From contig NZ_AUHD01000001.1 in NCBI RefSeq assembly GCF_000423005.1, positions 62,001-126,000 of the forward strand: a stretch of 64,000 nt of DNA. Reading direction: 5' to 3'. A program made the position numbers and the translations under genes. A model generated the notes under the pieces. That model was not told the DNA's origin, did no database searches, and saw only the letters and a program-made list of their open reading frames with translations. Of this stretch, positions 19,098 to 29,116 are shown one piece after another. Positions within the stretch are counted from its first letter, which is position 1; each line of letters begins with the position of its first letter. This DNA is from Gelidibacter mesophilus DSM 14095 (GTDB lineage: Bacteria > Bacteroidota > Bacteroidia > Flavobacteriales > Flavobacteriaceae).

Positions 19098-19727
19098 ATG
19101 CAACTCATTAAACATTATTTTCCTGATTTATCTGAACTTCAGAGGATCCAATTTGGACAATTGGAAGATCTCTACAAAGATTGGAACCTAAAAATAAATG
19201 TGGTTTCACGCAAGGATATTGACGAGTTATACCTGCGCCATGTGCTTCATTCTTTGGCTATTGCGAAGCTAATTTCATTCAAGCCAGGATCTCGAGTTCT
19301 AGATGTTGGCACAGGAGGTGGCTTTCCAGGAATTCCTTTGGCCATTCTGTTTCCTGAAACAAATTTTCATTTAGTCGATAGCATCGCCAAAAAAATAAAA
19401 GTTGTTGATGAGGTCGTTCAAGGTTTGGAATTGACCAATGTGAAAACCTCGCATTGTCGAGTTGAAGAAGTAGGAGATACTTATGATTTTATTGTGAGTA
19501 GAGCCGTTGCAGCTATGCCTACTTTCGTGCATTGGGTAAATGGGAAAATAGCCAAAAAGCAGAATCATGAGCTTAAAAATGGGATTATCTATTTGAAAGG
19601 CGGTGATTTGACTGAAGAATTATTGGACTTTCCTAAAGCTGCCATTTATGATATTTCTGAATTTTATAAAGAAGAATTCTTTGAAACGAAAAAATTGGTG
19701 CATCTACCAATAAAATATAAAGGCTGA
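19098..19727 (+). CDS. rsmG: 16S rRNA (guanine-527-N7)-methyltransferase
   Basis: This 209-residue SAM methyltransferase of the RsmG/GidB family modifies G527 of 16S rRNA. The N-terminal FPDLSELQRIQFGQLEDLYKDWN helix region and SRKDIDELYLRHVLHSL are family hallmarks. SAM motif I is VLDVGTGGGFPGIPLAI, followed by VDSIAKKIKV and the FIVSRAVAAMP motif. Its TGA stop lies inside the left arm of the downstream terminator stem. It is convergent with the lipase-like gene. Confidence 0.96.
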   Translation: MQLIKHYFPDLSELQRIQFGQLEDLYKDWNLKINVVSRKDIDELYLRHVLHSLAIAKLISFKPGSRVLDVGTGGGFPGIPLAILFPETNFHLVDSIAKKIKVVDEVVQGLELTNVKTSHCRVEEVGDTYDFIVSRAVAAMPTFVHWVNGKIAKKQNHELKNGIIYLKGGDLTEELLDFPKAAIYDISEFYKEEFFETKKLVHLPIKYKG

Positions 19728-19746
19728 ATTCAAAATTCAGCCTTTT
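19720..19746. terminator. Intrinsic terminator overlapping the rsmG stop codon
   Basis: A perfect 10-bp stem AAGGCTGAAT/ATTCAGCCTT with a TCAAA loop ends in a short U-run. The rsmG stop TGA is in the left arm. A-rich sequence on the left gives U-rich sequence on the other strand, so it may also stop the convergent lipase-like gene. Confidence 0.75.
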
Positions 19747-19770
19747 GCTTTGCTTATGAATACAAAAATT

Positions 19771-21426
19771 TTATTTTACTACAAATTTTGTGTGGTATCT
19801 CAATCCATCCTCGGTTTGAACATTCAGAAGGTATAGACCCGATTCTAAATTAAGAGGAACAGTTGTACGTTTAGACAGAGAAATACTTGAATTTAAGACC
19901 AGTTTTCCAGTAAGATCCACAATGGAAACAGTTGCATTTTTAAAATCAGTGCTACTTAATAAGGTTACAGCGTTGCGCACCGGATTTTGTTGTAGTCTCA
20001 GATGGTGCGTCTTGACAAAATTGTCAGTGCCAAGCGTACCTTGAAATATTTCAGTCAATGCAAAAGTGACGTTCCCTTGAGTTAAGGTGATATGTGGTTC
20101 ATTATCCGCTGGAATGTAAGAGGCGCTAAAAGGTGAATTCGATGGATCTGGATTTGTATACCAATTCGTTTCGTTTTCTATGGCCATCCCGCTTAACGTT
20201 GGAATGAAACTAAAGTATTGGGATTTGAGACTCTCAGTAAATTGAGTTATTAAAGGATTGCTGCCATCATCAAAGGTATATAAATCAAATTGCCCTCCAG
20301 GTGCACTATCCAAACCATCTGAAGTGCTAGGTGATTGGGCAGTTGCGCTAAAACCTAAAACGTCAGCCCACGCAAAAATCCACGCTTGACCAACAAAGTC
20401 TGCCACCTTTATGCTTTGGTCTGCTGCTGGTGCAAAATTCACGATAACTTTTGCTCTAGTTGGAACAGGAATTCCTCCAATATTGACATTACCTGTGTCA
20501 AAGGTTTCATTGATGAGTTCCATTCCTGGAGTTCCTGTCATTTCTCCTTTGCCACTACCATTTGTAATAGCTACGTTTCGTGTGTTTTGTGGAAAGCCCA
20601 TGGCGTCCATTTCTGCTTGGAAGGCATCTCTAAAATTTGGGGCCCCCATTGGCGTATGTGTAGCGTTGGTTTGTACAACTCCAGAACCATTAACATGTCC
20701 TAAATAATGATCGATTAGCATTTGTTTTGCGGCAGGACTATTCAACAGGCCGTTTACCAACGGTTCAGCCTCCGAAAGACCTGGTGTGCCATTGACCATA
20801 TAATTGAAAAGGTATTGCATGCCAATTGGAACGTTGGCTCCCAAATGTGGGGTGTCAAAAGCCAGGTAGAGCCTAGTGTCATGATCCAACATGTTTTGCT
20901 CCATATATCTCAGTGCGTATCTAGAGATGAGCCCTCCAATGCTTGGACCAATGACTACATTTTGTTCAGAGCCCACTTTTGTGCTGTTTATGATGTTGAT
21001 AAGTTCCACAAAAGTAAAAGCATTACGTTGAATAAAATCTGCACCACCCATAAGTGTCGTGCCATCGGTGGGGCTAGGGTAGGCCGCTTCAAAATTGACG
21101 ATAACTAAGTCAAAACCCTCATTTCGGACTAAATCGCCCAAGTTCATTCCCGATGTGCCATAATTTAAAAGATCATATACAGCAGGGATGTCTCGTGAAT
21201 CGTTAGGATCGAAACCATCAATCAGAAAAATCGGCTTGTCAAAGACCCCATCAACATTGTCGTAATAGATTTTATATTGGGCAGAACCCACCAATGGGGA
21301 AGTTTCATCATGTCCTTGATAAGGTATAGTACCGTCAACTGTCATGATAGTGCTTTCACCGCCCGGAGTTTGGGCAAATATGAAAGAACTGGTCAATAAT
21401 AAGGTAAGTAACTAGTTTTTTTTCAT
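19771..21426 (-). CDS. T9SS-sorted lipase-like alpha/beta hydrolase with in-frame amber codon in signal peptide
   Basis: This is a secreted alpha/beta hydrolase with a GPSIGG nucleophile elbow (GxSxG) in VVIGPSIGGLISRYALRY. A C-terminal type A T9SS sorting domain (about the last 75 residues, QNPVRNAVTLLS to FVVK) would direct it to the cell surface or medium. The natural start appears to be the ATG at 21426: MKKN, then a TAG codon (21414-21412), then LLTLLLTSSFIFAQ, a perfect signal peptide in the same frame. The 541 codons after the TAG are open. A TTG at 21396 would give only MTSSFIFAQ, too short for a signal peptide. It may be a recent nonsense mutation (one change from TTG Leu), readthrough, or a sequence error. 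Coordinates include the interrupted 5' end. The substrate is unknown. Confidence 0.8.
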
Positions 21427-21510
21427 GAGAGATTTGTTTAAATGATACTTTAAATATACATAGTTTTGATGGGTTGTGCTAAGTTGAAAAATAATTTATT
21501 TGCACGGCAC

Positions 21511-21546
21511 AAAAAAAATCCTCAAACGTTAATTTGAGGATTTCTT
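21511..21546 (-). terminator. Intrinsic terminator of pruA
   Basis: A perfect 11-bp stem AAATCCTCAAA/TTTGAGGATTT (21516-21526 with 21533-21543) has a CGTTAA loop. An A8 run on the left reads as U8 after the stem on the minus strand, 27 bp past the pruA stop. Confidence 0.8.
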
Positions 21547-21572
21547 TTAAATGTGCTTTGAAACTGAAATAG

Positions 21573-23198
21573 TTAGCCTAAAAACGGATAACGATAATCT
21601 GTTGGTGTCACAAAGGTTTCTTTAACCATTCTTGGCGAAATCCAACGCAAAAGGTTTTGTAAGCTACCTGCTTTGTCGTTGGTTCCTGATGCTCTTGCAC
21701 CACCAAAAGGTTGTTGGCCCACTACGGCACCTGTTGGTTTATCATTGATATAGAAGTTTCCAGCTGAATTTTGGAGTGCTTTAACAGCTTCGTCTATGGC
21801 ATATCTATCAGTTGCTAAAATAGCACCGGTTAAAGCGTATTCACTGGTTTCATCTACTAGTTTTAAGGTCTTGCTGTAATCTTTATCATCATAAACATAG
21901 ATGGTCATCACAGGACCAAAAAGTTCAGTGCACATGGTGCTATATTTAGGATCGGTGGTTTCAATAACCGTTGGTTCTATGAAATAGCCTTTACTTTTAT
22001 CATAATTTCCTCCGGCAATAATCGTAGCATTTTTATCTTTTTTTGCTTGATCGATATAATTAGCCAATTTGTCAAAAGAACCTTCATGGATGACGGCAGT
22101 AACAAAATTGCTCATGTCCTCTGGAGAACCCATCTTGATGGTTTTTAGGTCTTCAATAACATATTCTTTAACCTTGCCCCATAGGCTCTTGGCAATATAC
22201 CCTCTTGAGGCGGCGCTGCATTTTTGACCTTGAAATTCAAAAGCACCTCTTACAATAGCAGTCGCAACTTGTTTGGCATCGGCGGTTTTATGAGCTACGA
22301 TAAAGTCTTTTCCTCCTGTTTCTCCTACAATTCTTGGGTAGGTTTTGTAATTTGTAATGTTATTTCCAATTTTCTTCCATAAATTTTGGAATACGGAGGT
22401 TGAACCTGTATAATGTAAGCCAGAAAAATCAGGACTGGCCATAAGTGTATCGGTAATCATTGCAGCATCACCAAAAACAACATTGATAACGCCTGCAGGA
22501 ACACCTGCCTCTTCAAACACATCCATAATGACTTTTGCGGAATATACTTGGTGATTACTTGGTTTCCAAATGACCACATTTCCCATCAGAGCCATGCATG
22601 AAGGCAAATTACCAGCAATTGCCGTGAAGTTGAAAGGTGTTACAGCGTACGTAAAGCCTTCTAAAGGTCGGTATTCAATTCGGTTCCATGCATCACTTGT
22701 ACTTTGAGGTTGATCGTTGTAGATCTCCGTCATAAACTGCACATTAAATCTTAAGAAATCAATTAATTCACATGCGGAATCAATTTCGGCTTGATAGATT
22801 GTTTTAGATTGTGCAAGCATAGTTGCTGCATTTATTTTAGCACGGTAAGGACCTGCAATCAATTCTGCCGCTTTAAGAAAAATACCAGCCCGATGTTCCC
22901 AAGGTAACTGAGACCATGTTTTTCTAGCTTCAAGAGCAGTAGCAATGGCATCTTCAACATGATTTTTCTCAGCCAAATGATAGGATCCAATCACATGTTT
23001 ATGATCATGGGGAGGAGTCATGGTTTTCGTATTTTTGGTTTTTACATACTTACCATTGATATAAAGAGGTACATCAACTTTGCTGCTATACATTTTAGAA
23101 TATTCTGCTAGAACAGCTTCACGTTCTGACGATCCTGGAGCGTAAGTTTTAACGGGTTCGTTTACGGCGATTGGCACCTTGAAAAATCCTTTTCCCAT
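21573..23198 (-). CDS. pruA: L-glutamate gamma-semialdehyde dehydrogenase (P5C dehydrogenase)
   Basis: This 541-residue aldehyde dehydrogenase oxidises delta-1-pyrroline-5-carboxylate/glutamate semialdehyde to glutamate in proline catabolism. It is of the stand-alone PruA/ALDH4A1-like type, not fused to proline dehydrogenase. The catalytic Cys is in FEFQGQKCSAASR and the general-base Glu in RIVGETGGKDFI. TELFGPVMTIYVY and QPFGGARASGTNDKAG near the C-terminus are ALDH4 signatures. The gene is monocistronic, with a strong terminator, and no proline dehydrogenase gene is in the window. Confidence 0.95.
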   Translation of the reverse strand: MGKGFFKVPIAVNEPVKTYAPGSSEREAVLAEYSKMYSSKVDVPLYINGKYVKTKNTKTMTPPHDHKHVIGSYHLAEKNHVEDAIATALEARKTWSQLPWEHRAGIFLKAAELIAGPYRAKINAATMLAQSKTIYQAEIDSACELIDFLRFNVQFMTEIYNDQPQSTSDAWNRIEYRPLEGFTYAVTPFNFTAIAGNLPSCMALMGNVVIWKPSNHQVYSAKVIMDVFEEAGVPAGVINVVFGDAAMITDTLMASPDFSGLHYTGSTSVFQNLWKKIGNNITNYKTYPRIVGETGGKDFIVAHKTADAKQVATAIVRGAFEFQGQKCSAASRGYIAKSLWGKVKEYVIEDLKTIKMGSPEDMSNFVTAVIHEGSFDKLANYIDQAKKDKNATIIAGGNYDKSKGYFIEPTVIETTDPKYSTMCTELFGPVMTIYVYDDKDYSKTLKLVDETSEYALTGAILATDRYAIDEAVKALQNSAGNFYINDKPTGAVVGQQPFGGARASGTNDKAGSLQNLLRWISPRMVKETFVTPTDYRYPFLG

Positions 23199-23528
23199 GA
23201 GTATTTTGATTTTGAATGTTTAAAATTTTAAGTGCCAAAGGTACAAAATTTTGTGTGTTTTTTTAGGGCTTACAATGCTAAATGCACGTTAAATCTCCTG
23301 CTTGATTTTTTTAAGAAGGCAACCTTAATGAGTCATCTTAAATTCATATTTAAAACAATTTTAGTTTATAACAAAATAAGTTAGCAAGGTGTCTTTCTAT
23401 GGGATGTAATTAAAGATGGGTGCTGGAGAATTTGAGGAGCGAATATAGCAGTAAATATTTAAGCGAAAAAAAAAGGGATTCTTTTCGATCTAATAGAGTA
23501 ATACGTTAAAGATAAATTTAAAGTAAAA
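23199..23528. other. Intergenic region upstream of pruA
   Basis: These 330 AT-rich bases lie between the apaG stop and the pruA start, both on the minus strand. They presumably hold the pruA promoter. I see no small gene, RNA motif or repeat. Confidence 0.45.
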
Positions 23529-23915
23529 TTAGTTTAACGCGAAAGGCGCACTGAGTTTAAAGGATGGGATATAAACCTTGAATTTATTGGTTTTTGTTAA
23601 ATTGATCATATTGTAATGGCCCTGCATAGCGCCGAAAGGAGATGACAGCAAGCATCCTGAGGTGTAAGTATGGGATTCTCCAGGTTTTAAAACGGGTTTT
23701 TTGCCAATAACCCCTTCGCCTTCAATTATCTCTATATTATTTAAAGCATCCAATATTCTCCAATGACGCGTGTTCAATTGGACAGCATCCTTACTCTGAT
23801 TTTCTATGGTCACTTTATAACCAAAAGCAAAATGAACTTTGTAGTTTTTATAAAAAGTGCCTTCAAAAGTAGTTTCTACACTAATTTTGATGCCGCTCGT
23901 AACTTGTTGAACCAT
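23529..23915 (-). CDS. apaG: ApaG-family protein
   Basis: This 128-residue single-domain ApaG protein has a fibronectin-III-like beta-sandwich. The family signature is visible: HFAFGYKVTIENQ, LNTRHWRILDA, VIGKKPVLKPGES, and YTSGCLLSSPFGAMQGHY. ApaG has been linked to Co2+/Mg2+ efflux phenotypes in enterobacteria, but its molecular role is not settled. It sits upstream of pruA and downstream of the T9SS plug gene on the same strand. Confidence 0.93.
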   Translation of the reverse strand: MVQQVTSGIKISVETTFEGTFYKNYKVHFAFGYKVTIENQSKDAVQLNTRHWRILDALNNIEIIEGEGVIGKKPVLKPGESHTYTSGCLLSSPFGAMQGHYNMINLTKTNKFKVYIPSFKLSAPFALN

Positions 23916-24052
23916 GGTGAGGAGGGTTTTGATTGTTGCTAAAATAGTACAATTTAGAGTATTTACGTAATCTTTTTAATATTTGATGTGACTCATTTAC
24001 CATTAACTAAAAATATGAGTGTGAAAAATGATTTTTCGATTGGTGACTTAAG

Positions 24053-25306
24053 CTAATTTGAAATATCTACAGAAGAGCCGTCGCCAACCCCAATCAATCG
24101 GTCGTACCGAGCCCCCAAGTCTCTGTAATATACCAACACCTTATAGTTGTTTTCCGTCTGATAAAAATCCCCGCTGATCGCCCCTTCGTTCAGTGTTCCG
24201 TTGCTATCCGTTACCACATATTTATAGTTGTAAAAGCCTTGTTTTAAGCGAAAGGCACATTCGTAAAGTCCTGTTTCGGGATTAAATTGAAGTTCGTTTT
24301 CTGGTTCAAGAGCGTAATTATTGAAATTCCCATAGACATATATCGACTTTCCGTCCGTTAATTCGGGATGCTTAAGAGCAAAGTGGACCATGGTATAATC
24401 GGCTTCAATAGAAACATCTTCTGCATCTAAGGCGGTGATTAAAAAATTGCCGTTAATGTCAGGATTGTAAGTGTAAAGCTGATTGGCTCTTGGGGTGTTG
24501 ATGAAAAGGTAGTTGTGGTAAATGTCCTTGAGTTCAATAAATTGCACCCCTACATTGGCTGCTCTTACGTCTTTATTTTCAAAATAGAGATATTCATTGC
24601 CACCCCAAAAACTGGTTTCTGAAGTGTATTTATAAATTAACTGGTTGCCGAGGGTGTATTGTGGTTTTACGTTAGAAATCGCCGTGTTAAGATTGTTGTT
24701 TTGGATGATCAAACTTTTAACGTTTTCCAAAGGGTTGTTGAAATTTAAATTTCGACTGTTTATTACAATATCCACCGATTGTTTTTTATCAATATCCTTG
24801 ACCTCGCGTGAACGCTTTAAGGCAACCCCAACACTTACAAGATCCTCATAAATCATAAATTTTCTTGAAAACACCAATGCGTCATTGTCGTTGAAAATGC
24901 TTATCAGATAATTGCCAGTTACCAATAGACCTTTGGTCTGTTGATTGGGAATTTGAAGCATATAATGAGAATAGATCTGATAGGTGTTAAATGAATTTTT
25001 GTAATCAACAATGCGCTGGTTGTCAAAGCCTCTCAAGTATTCAGATTTCACCAAGTTGGAAGGGGTCCAATCGTAGTTAAAATGCTCAATGACATAATAG
25101 AAATCGGGTTCGTTTCCGGTGAGCGCGTCAAATTCTAGGAGTAGGGGTTCACCCAATTTTAGAATGGGTAATTGACTCTCATTGGTATCGCCTCTAAAAA
25201 CAATTGTTTTTATATGGTTGGGAGGTGCCATTTCAAAAACCTGAGCATTGCTGAAAGATGGGATAAGAGTGGGTACAAATAAGAAAATTAGGATTCTTAA
25301 GGTCAT
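24053..25306 (-). CDS. Type IX secretion system plug protein (DUF5103 family)
   Basis: This 417-residue exported protein has a signal peptide (residues 1-21, IPSFSNAQ). Its body matches the two-domain DUF5103 family: a beta-sandwich opening with PPNHIKTIVFRGD, the segment VIEHFNYDWTPSNL-SEYLRGF, and a C-terminal carbohydrate-binding-like domain with IYVYGNFNNYALEPEN. This family was identified in the Flavobacterium johnsoniae SprA translocon structure as the Plug that closes the periplasmic face of the T9SS pore. Together with porT and two T9SS-sorted cargo genes it shows that the organism has type IX secretion. It lies 137 bp upstream of apaG on the same strand. Confidence 0.85.
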   Translation of the reverse strand: MTLRILIFLFVPTLIPSFSNAQVFEMAPPNHIKTIVFRGDTNESQLPILKLGEPLLLEFDALTGNEPDFYYVIEHFNYDWTPSNLVKSEYLRGFDNQRIVDYKNSFNTYQIYSHYMLQIPNQQTKGLLVTGNYLISIFNDNDALVFSRKFMIYEDLVSVGVALKRSREVKDIDKKQSVDIVINSRNLNFNNPLENVKSLIIQNNNLNTAISNVKPQYTLGNQLIYKYTSETSFWGGNEYLYFENKDVRAANVGVQFIELKDIYHNYLFINTPRANQLYTYNPDINGNFLITALDAEDVSIEADYTMVHFALKHPELTDGKSIYVYGNFNNYALEPENELQFNPETGLYECAFRLKQGFYNYKYVVTDSNGTLNEGAISGDFYQTENNYKVLVYYRDLGARYDRLIGVGDGSSVDISN

Positions 25307-25622
25307 TTAAAGACTATTTTGAAGTGTAAAGATACACAAAATTTATGCCTATGAAATTTATTGAACCACCGTTGATTTTTTGTGCTTTCTGTATTGTAAT
25401 ATGTTGCTTAACTTTATAATTATTAAAGTCTTAGATAGGCATGAATGGTTTTCAGATTGTACGATCTTGTAAAATGGTATTTCATCTGACATTTTGCGCA
25501 CCATATCTAAAAATTTTCTTTGATTGCTAAATACAATGGACCTTTGCATTCCCTCCTTGCATAGATAAGAGTTTTAGGAGTGCCCTGTCTTAAAATTCAG
25601 AAGGAGATAACGGGCGCCCAAA
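25307..25622. other. Divergent intergenic region, plug gene / large surface protein gene
   Basis: These 316 bp lie between divergent genes and must hold both promoters. A 63-codon minus frame (25358-25549) has no protein-like features. I found no convincing promoter box. Confidence 0.4.
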
Positions 25623-25637
25623 TTGACCTGTCTACAT

Positions 25638-28600
25638 ATGAAATTAAAAATTGCTTCTCTGAATTTTATGGTGTTAAATTTAAAGGCACTTTTGGTGTTG
25701 CTGTGCATGGTTAGTTCTTCTTTTTCTGTCGCACAGAGTATTGCTAATGTATCGCCAACAAGAATTACTACAGGCTCAAAGATAACAATTACAGGAAATG
25801 GTTTTGATCGAACTACGTTAAGGAACATTACCATTCCTGATATGACTATTGATAATAGAAATTTAGTAAGTAGTTCTATAATGACTTTCGAGATCACAAA
25901 TGAGGGGTCTAGTAATATTCCCAATAGAGTTCTAACTATTGGAGAAGGCATTAGTGCTAATTCTTATCCCATTACTTACATAGCCCCTGTATCACATACT
26001 CTTGCTTCCGATAAACATTTTAATGTAAAAGAAATTTATACAGATTGGGACTATAATGGCAATGGGTTTTGGAAATCCAGTGACTGGAGTGTTGGAAACA
26101 CCGCGGCTTCGCCAAATAACAAACACAAATTACTTGGTTATAAAATCAGGCCTCTTGGTGGTGGTGTAGATATTATATACTCAACGGGAGTTAATGATTT
26201 GCTTTTAGAGACTAAATTGGTAGATTTAGGAATATTGACACAGCAACAAATTGTGGATGGTATACTCTACAAAAAGAAAGTGTTTAAAGCTTACTCCACA
26301 AATGGGGTGCGTGGTACGACAAGTGGTCTCAATTTTCTTATGATTGGAGATATGGTCGACGGTATTGAAGCGGCTAGCGAAACGCCAGAAGATTTTGCAA
26401 GTTTAACTGAAATTAAGGCTTTAACTATTTTAGAGGTTATTATTGATGGTAAGAACGGATTGGAATTGGGGACGGCCGTCGGTAATTTTAATAGCAAAAC
26501 CGATGTTCAATTTTTTAGTGGTAACGGAAGGCCAGGAGTTTTGGGAGATGATGCTCCAGATCTTTTAATTACGCAAATGGCGGATCCAGGACCAAGTGAC
26601 GTTTATTATTACGCTAAGGAGAATGGAGATGTTGTGGGGCATCCTATTAAACTAACAATCCAAAAAACTGGTAGCCCTTATTTGGCAAATTGGAAATTGA
26701 ATTTGTTCACATTTGCTGATGGTTTGGATTTTGCTTCCGCTAATCCTAATGGACGTGCTACAAAGTATATTGAGGATCGATTTAGGCCCATAAGAATGGT
26801 AGCTTTTAAACTAGAGGACTTTGGTGTAGGTACGCCGGAAGCTATCCAAAGTATAAATAATGTTAATATGAACTCCGGTGGTAGTGCTGATATTGCTTTT
26901 ATGGCTTATAATCAGGAGACATTTAATATTAAAGGCCCTGTTGCTAAAACTATTTTGCCACAATATGTATGTCGGATAGTCAACAACTCCTCGGTTACAT
27001 TCAAAATCAAGGTAGGGCGTGTAGAAGAAGAAGGTAATGTCGGTATCGAAGATTTTGATGTTCCAGGTCAAATTCGAGGTCCAGAGGCAAGTGATGGCCT
27101 GCCCATGCTCTTCGAGTATCAATTATGGAAAGATGGTATTGCTCAAACAGTTAAAGGCGCAACTGCAGCTGCTTTAACTATTTCGGATATTACTGAATCC
27201 AAACTAGGAATATATAAATTAAGAATTGAAAATGGTCAGGGGTCAGTTATAGTTCCCGTTGAATTGGCTGAGGGAGGGACGCCTGTAGTGTGGAATGGTA
27301 CTTGGAGCTCTCCATATGGTGATTTTGAAAGTATAGATAAAAAGGAAAGAGGATTAGTATTTATTTCTGATTATAATCAAATTGAATCTAACCTTGACGA
27401 GGTAGTTGATTTAGAAGGGTGTGATTGTTTTGTAGCAGCAGGAGTTGATGTCGCCATTTCGACAGGACAAAGTGTTAAATTATATGGTAAAATTTCGATA
27501 GCCTCTGAGGTAGCAGAGACAATGGAGTTTCCTTATAGGCCTGCGGGAACCTTCACATTAAAAGATGGCGCTAGTCTTTTACAGACTAAGAATATTATTG
27601 CAAATGAAAATTTGGATAAGATTGTAGTCGAACGCATAGCAAAAGGTCTCAAGCCATCAGATTACGTCTATTGGTCCTCACCAGTTGCTGAAAATCCTGT
27701 AGCAAATCTTCCTGGTAATAAAAGGTACGAGTGGAATGTGGAAGCTGCCAATCATGAAGGAACATCTGGAAATTGGGTCGCACCAACCAACACATATATG
27801 ACCACAGGAAAAGGCTATATTGTTCGGGTCACAAATCCTTCAGCTTCTGATCTGGCGACTAATTATGCAAGGAGAAATAGTTTCTATGGTGTTCCAAATA
27901 ATGGAGATTACACTATAATGGTTAAAACTTCTCCAATTCCAATTCCAACAATCGAAAATAGAGATTGGAATTTAATAGGAAACCCCTACCCATCAGCGAT
28001 AAGCGTTGATAAGTTTTTAATTGAGAACGCTACTGGTGCTAGTCCATTGTTAAAGGGTTTTGTGCAAGTTTGGACCCATGGAACTGCAATTTCTTCAGGT
28101 GGCGATATTCCATTTTATGATGATCGATTTAAAAATAATTATAATCAAGATGATTATTTGACGTACAATTTATTGGGAGGTACAGTGCCTGATCATATAA
28201 AGGAATCGACTGATGGCAATGGCGTTATTGCTTCAGGCCAAGGTTTTGTAGTACAAGCAGAACAAGAGGGCTTCGTTAAGTTCACCAATGCGATGCGTTA
28301 TGATGAAAATGAAGAAGCATATGAGAATGATGTGTTTTATAGAAATTCAGAACGTTCTCAGGCCTCTTTAAATGTAAATAATGAAAAACAGTTGTTATGG
28401 CTTTCTCTGAGCAATGATAAAAATATAGCCACCGTTGCTTTAGTCGGTTATGCTGAAGGTGCTACCAATGGTGATGATCATCTCTATGACGCGGTGTCTC
28501 TTGGCGATGTCAATTTCAGATTATATTCCCATTTAGATGATAAAAAATTGGTCATTCAAGGCCGTGCTTTACCTTTTGACGATACCGATCAGGTGAGCTT

Positions 28601-29054
28601 GGGTATTGCTGTTCCAAAAAATGGCATCTATAGGCTTGGCATTGATCATCTTAAGGGAAGTGTGCTATTGAATAAAGACCAAGGCATTTATCTAGAAGAC
28701 ACCTATAATAATGTCATTCATAATTTGCGAACTACACCTTACAGTTTTACGGCCAATGCGGGAGATCTCTCAGATCGTTTTGTGTTGCGCTACACAGATC
28801 AAACGCTATCGGTTGATGAGTTACAAACAAAGGATACGTTTGTATATGTACGGAACAATCAACTTTATGTCAAAGCATCCCAACATATTGAAAATGTCGT
28901 GGTCTATGATCTTGCGGGCAAAAAGTTAATGGATCATAAAATCAACGGAAAATCTGATGCATTCAATACGCCATTTCAATTTCCAAAAGGCATATATCTC
29001 ACTCAAATTAAATTGGAAAATGCGAGTGTGGTCACTAAAAAAGTGACGAATTAA
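25638..29054 (+). CDS. Large T9SS-sorted surface protein with IPT/TIG domain
   Basis: This exported protein of about 1138 residues has a signal peptide ending SSSFSVAQ. An IPT/TIG immunoglobulin-like domain follows directly (about 35-110, ISPTRITTGSKITITGNGF-like). A long middle part contains segments such as WNLIGNPYPSAI, recurrent in flavobacterial surface proteins, and a C-terminal T9SS sorting domain covers the last 75 or so residues (NNQLYVKAS, VVYDLAGKKLMDHK, FPKGIYLTQIK). I chose the ATG at 25638; the ATG at 25668 would also leave a good signal peptide. No enzymatic domain is recognised. An adhesin or matrix role is inference from architecture only. A strong terminator follows. Confidence 0.85.
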   Translation: MKLKIASLNFMVLNLKALLVLLCMVSSSFSVAQSIANVSPTRITTGSKITITGNGFDRTTLRNITIPDMTIDNRNLVSSSIMTFEITNEGSSNIPNRVLTIGEGISANSYPITYIAPVSHTLASDKHFNVKEIYTDWDYNGNGFWKSSDWSVGNTAASPNNKHKLLGYKIRPLGGGVDIIYSTGVNDLLLETKLVDLGILTQQQIVDGILYKKKVFKAYSTNGVRGTTSGLNFLMIGDMVDGIEAASETPEDFASLTEIKALTILEVIIDGKNGLELGTAVGNFNSKTDVQFFSGNGRPGVLGDDAPDLLITQMADPGPSDVYYYAKENGDVVGHPIKLTIQKTGSPYLANWKLNLFTFADGLDFASANPNGRATKYIEDRFRPIRMVAFKLEDFGVGTPEAIQSINNVNMNSGGSADIAFMAYNQETFNIKGPVAKTILPQYVCRIVNNSSVTFKIKVGRVEEEGNVGIEDFDVPGQIRGPEASDGLPMLFEYQLWKDGIAQTVKGATAAALTISDITESKLGIYKLRIENGQGSVIVPVELAEGGTPVVWNGTWSSPYGDFESIDKKERGLVFISDYNQIESNLDEVVDLEGCDCFVAAGVDVAISTGQSVKLYGKISIASEVAETMEFPYRPAGTFTLKDGASLLQTKNIIANENLDKIVVERIAKGLKPSDYVYWSSPVAENPVANLPGNKRYEWNVEAANHEGTSGNWVAPTNTYMTTGKGYIVRVTNPSASDLATNYARRNSFYGVPNNGDYTIMVKTSPIPIPTIENRDWNLIGNPYPSAISVDKFLIENATGASPLLKGFVQVWTHGTAISSGGDIPFYDDRFKNNYNQDDYLTYNLLGGTVPDHIKESTDGNGVIASGQGFVVQAEQEGFVKFTNAMRYDENEEAYENDVFYRNSERSQASLNVNNEKQLLWLSLSNDKNIATVALVGYAEGATNGDDHLYDAVSLGDVNFRLYSHLDDKKLVIQGRALPFDDTDQVSLGIAVPKNGIYRLGIDHLKGSVLLNKDQGIYLEDTYNNVIHNLRTTPYSFTANAGDLSDRFVLRYTDQTLSVDELQTKDTFVYVRNNQLYVKASQHIENVVVYDLAGKKLMDHKINGKSDAFNTPFQFPKGIYLTQIKLENASVVTKKVTN

Positions 29055-29076
29055 TAACGGTGATCCCACAAATAAA

Positions 29077-29116
29077 AAAAACCATTAAAGTGCATTTGCT
29101 TTAGTGGTTTTTTTTG
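29077..29116 (+). terminator. Intrinsic terminator after the large surface protein gene
   Basis: A 14-bp stem (AAAACCATTAAAG with CTTTAGTGGTTTT, one G-T pair) is followed by a T8 run. It lies 22 bp past the stop codon. Confidence 0.8.

Noticed and set aside
25358-25549. 63-codon minus-strand frame between the plug gene and the large surface protein
   Set aside because: Low complexity, no start context and no conserved look; more likely chance in AT-rich DNA.
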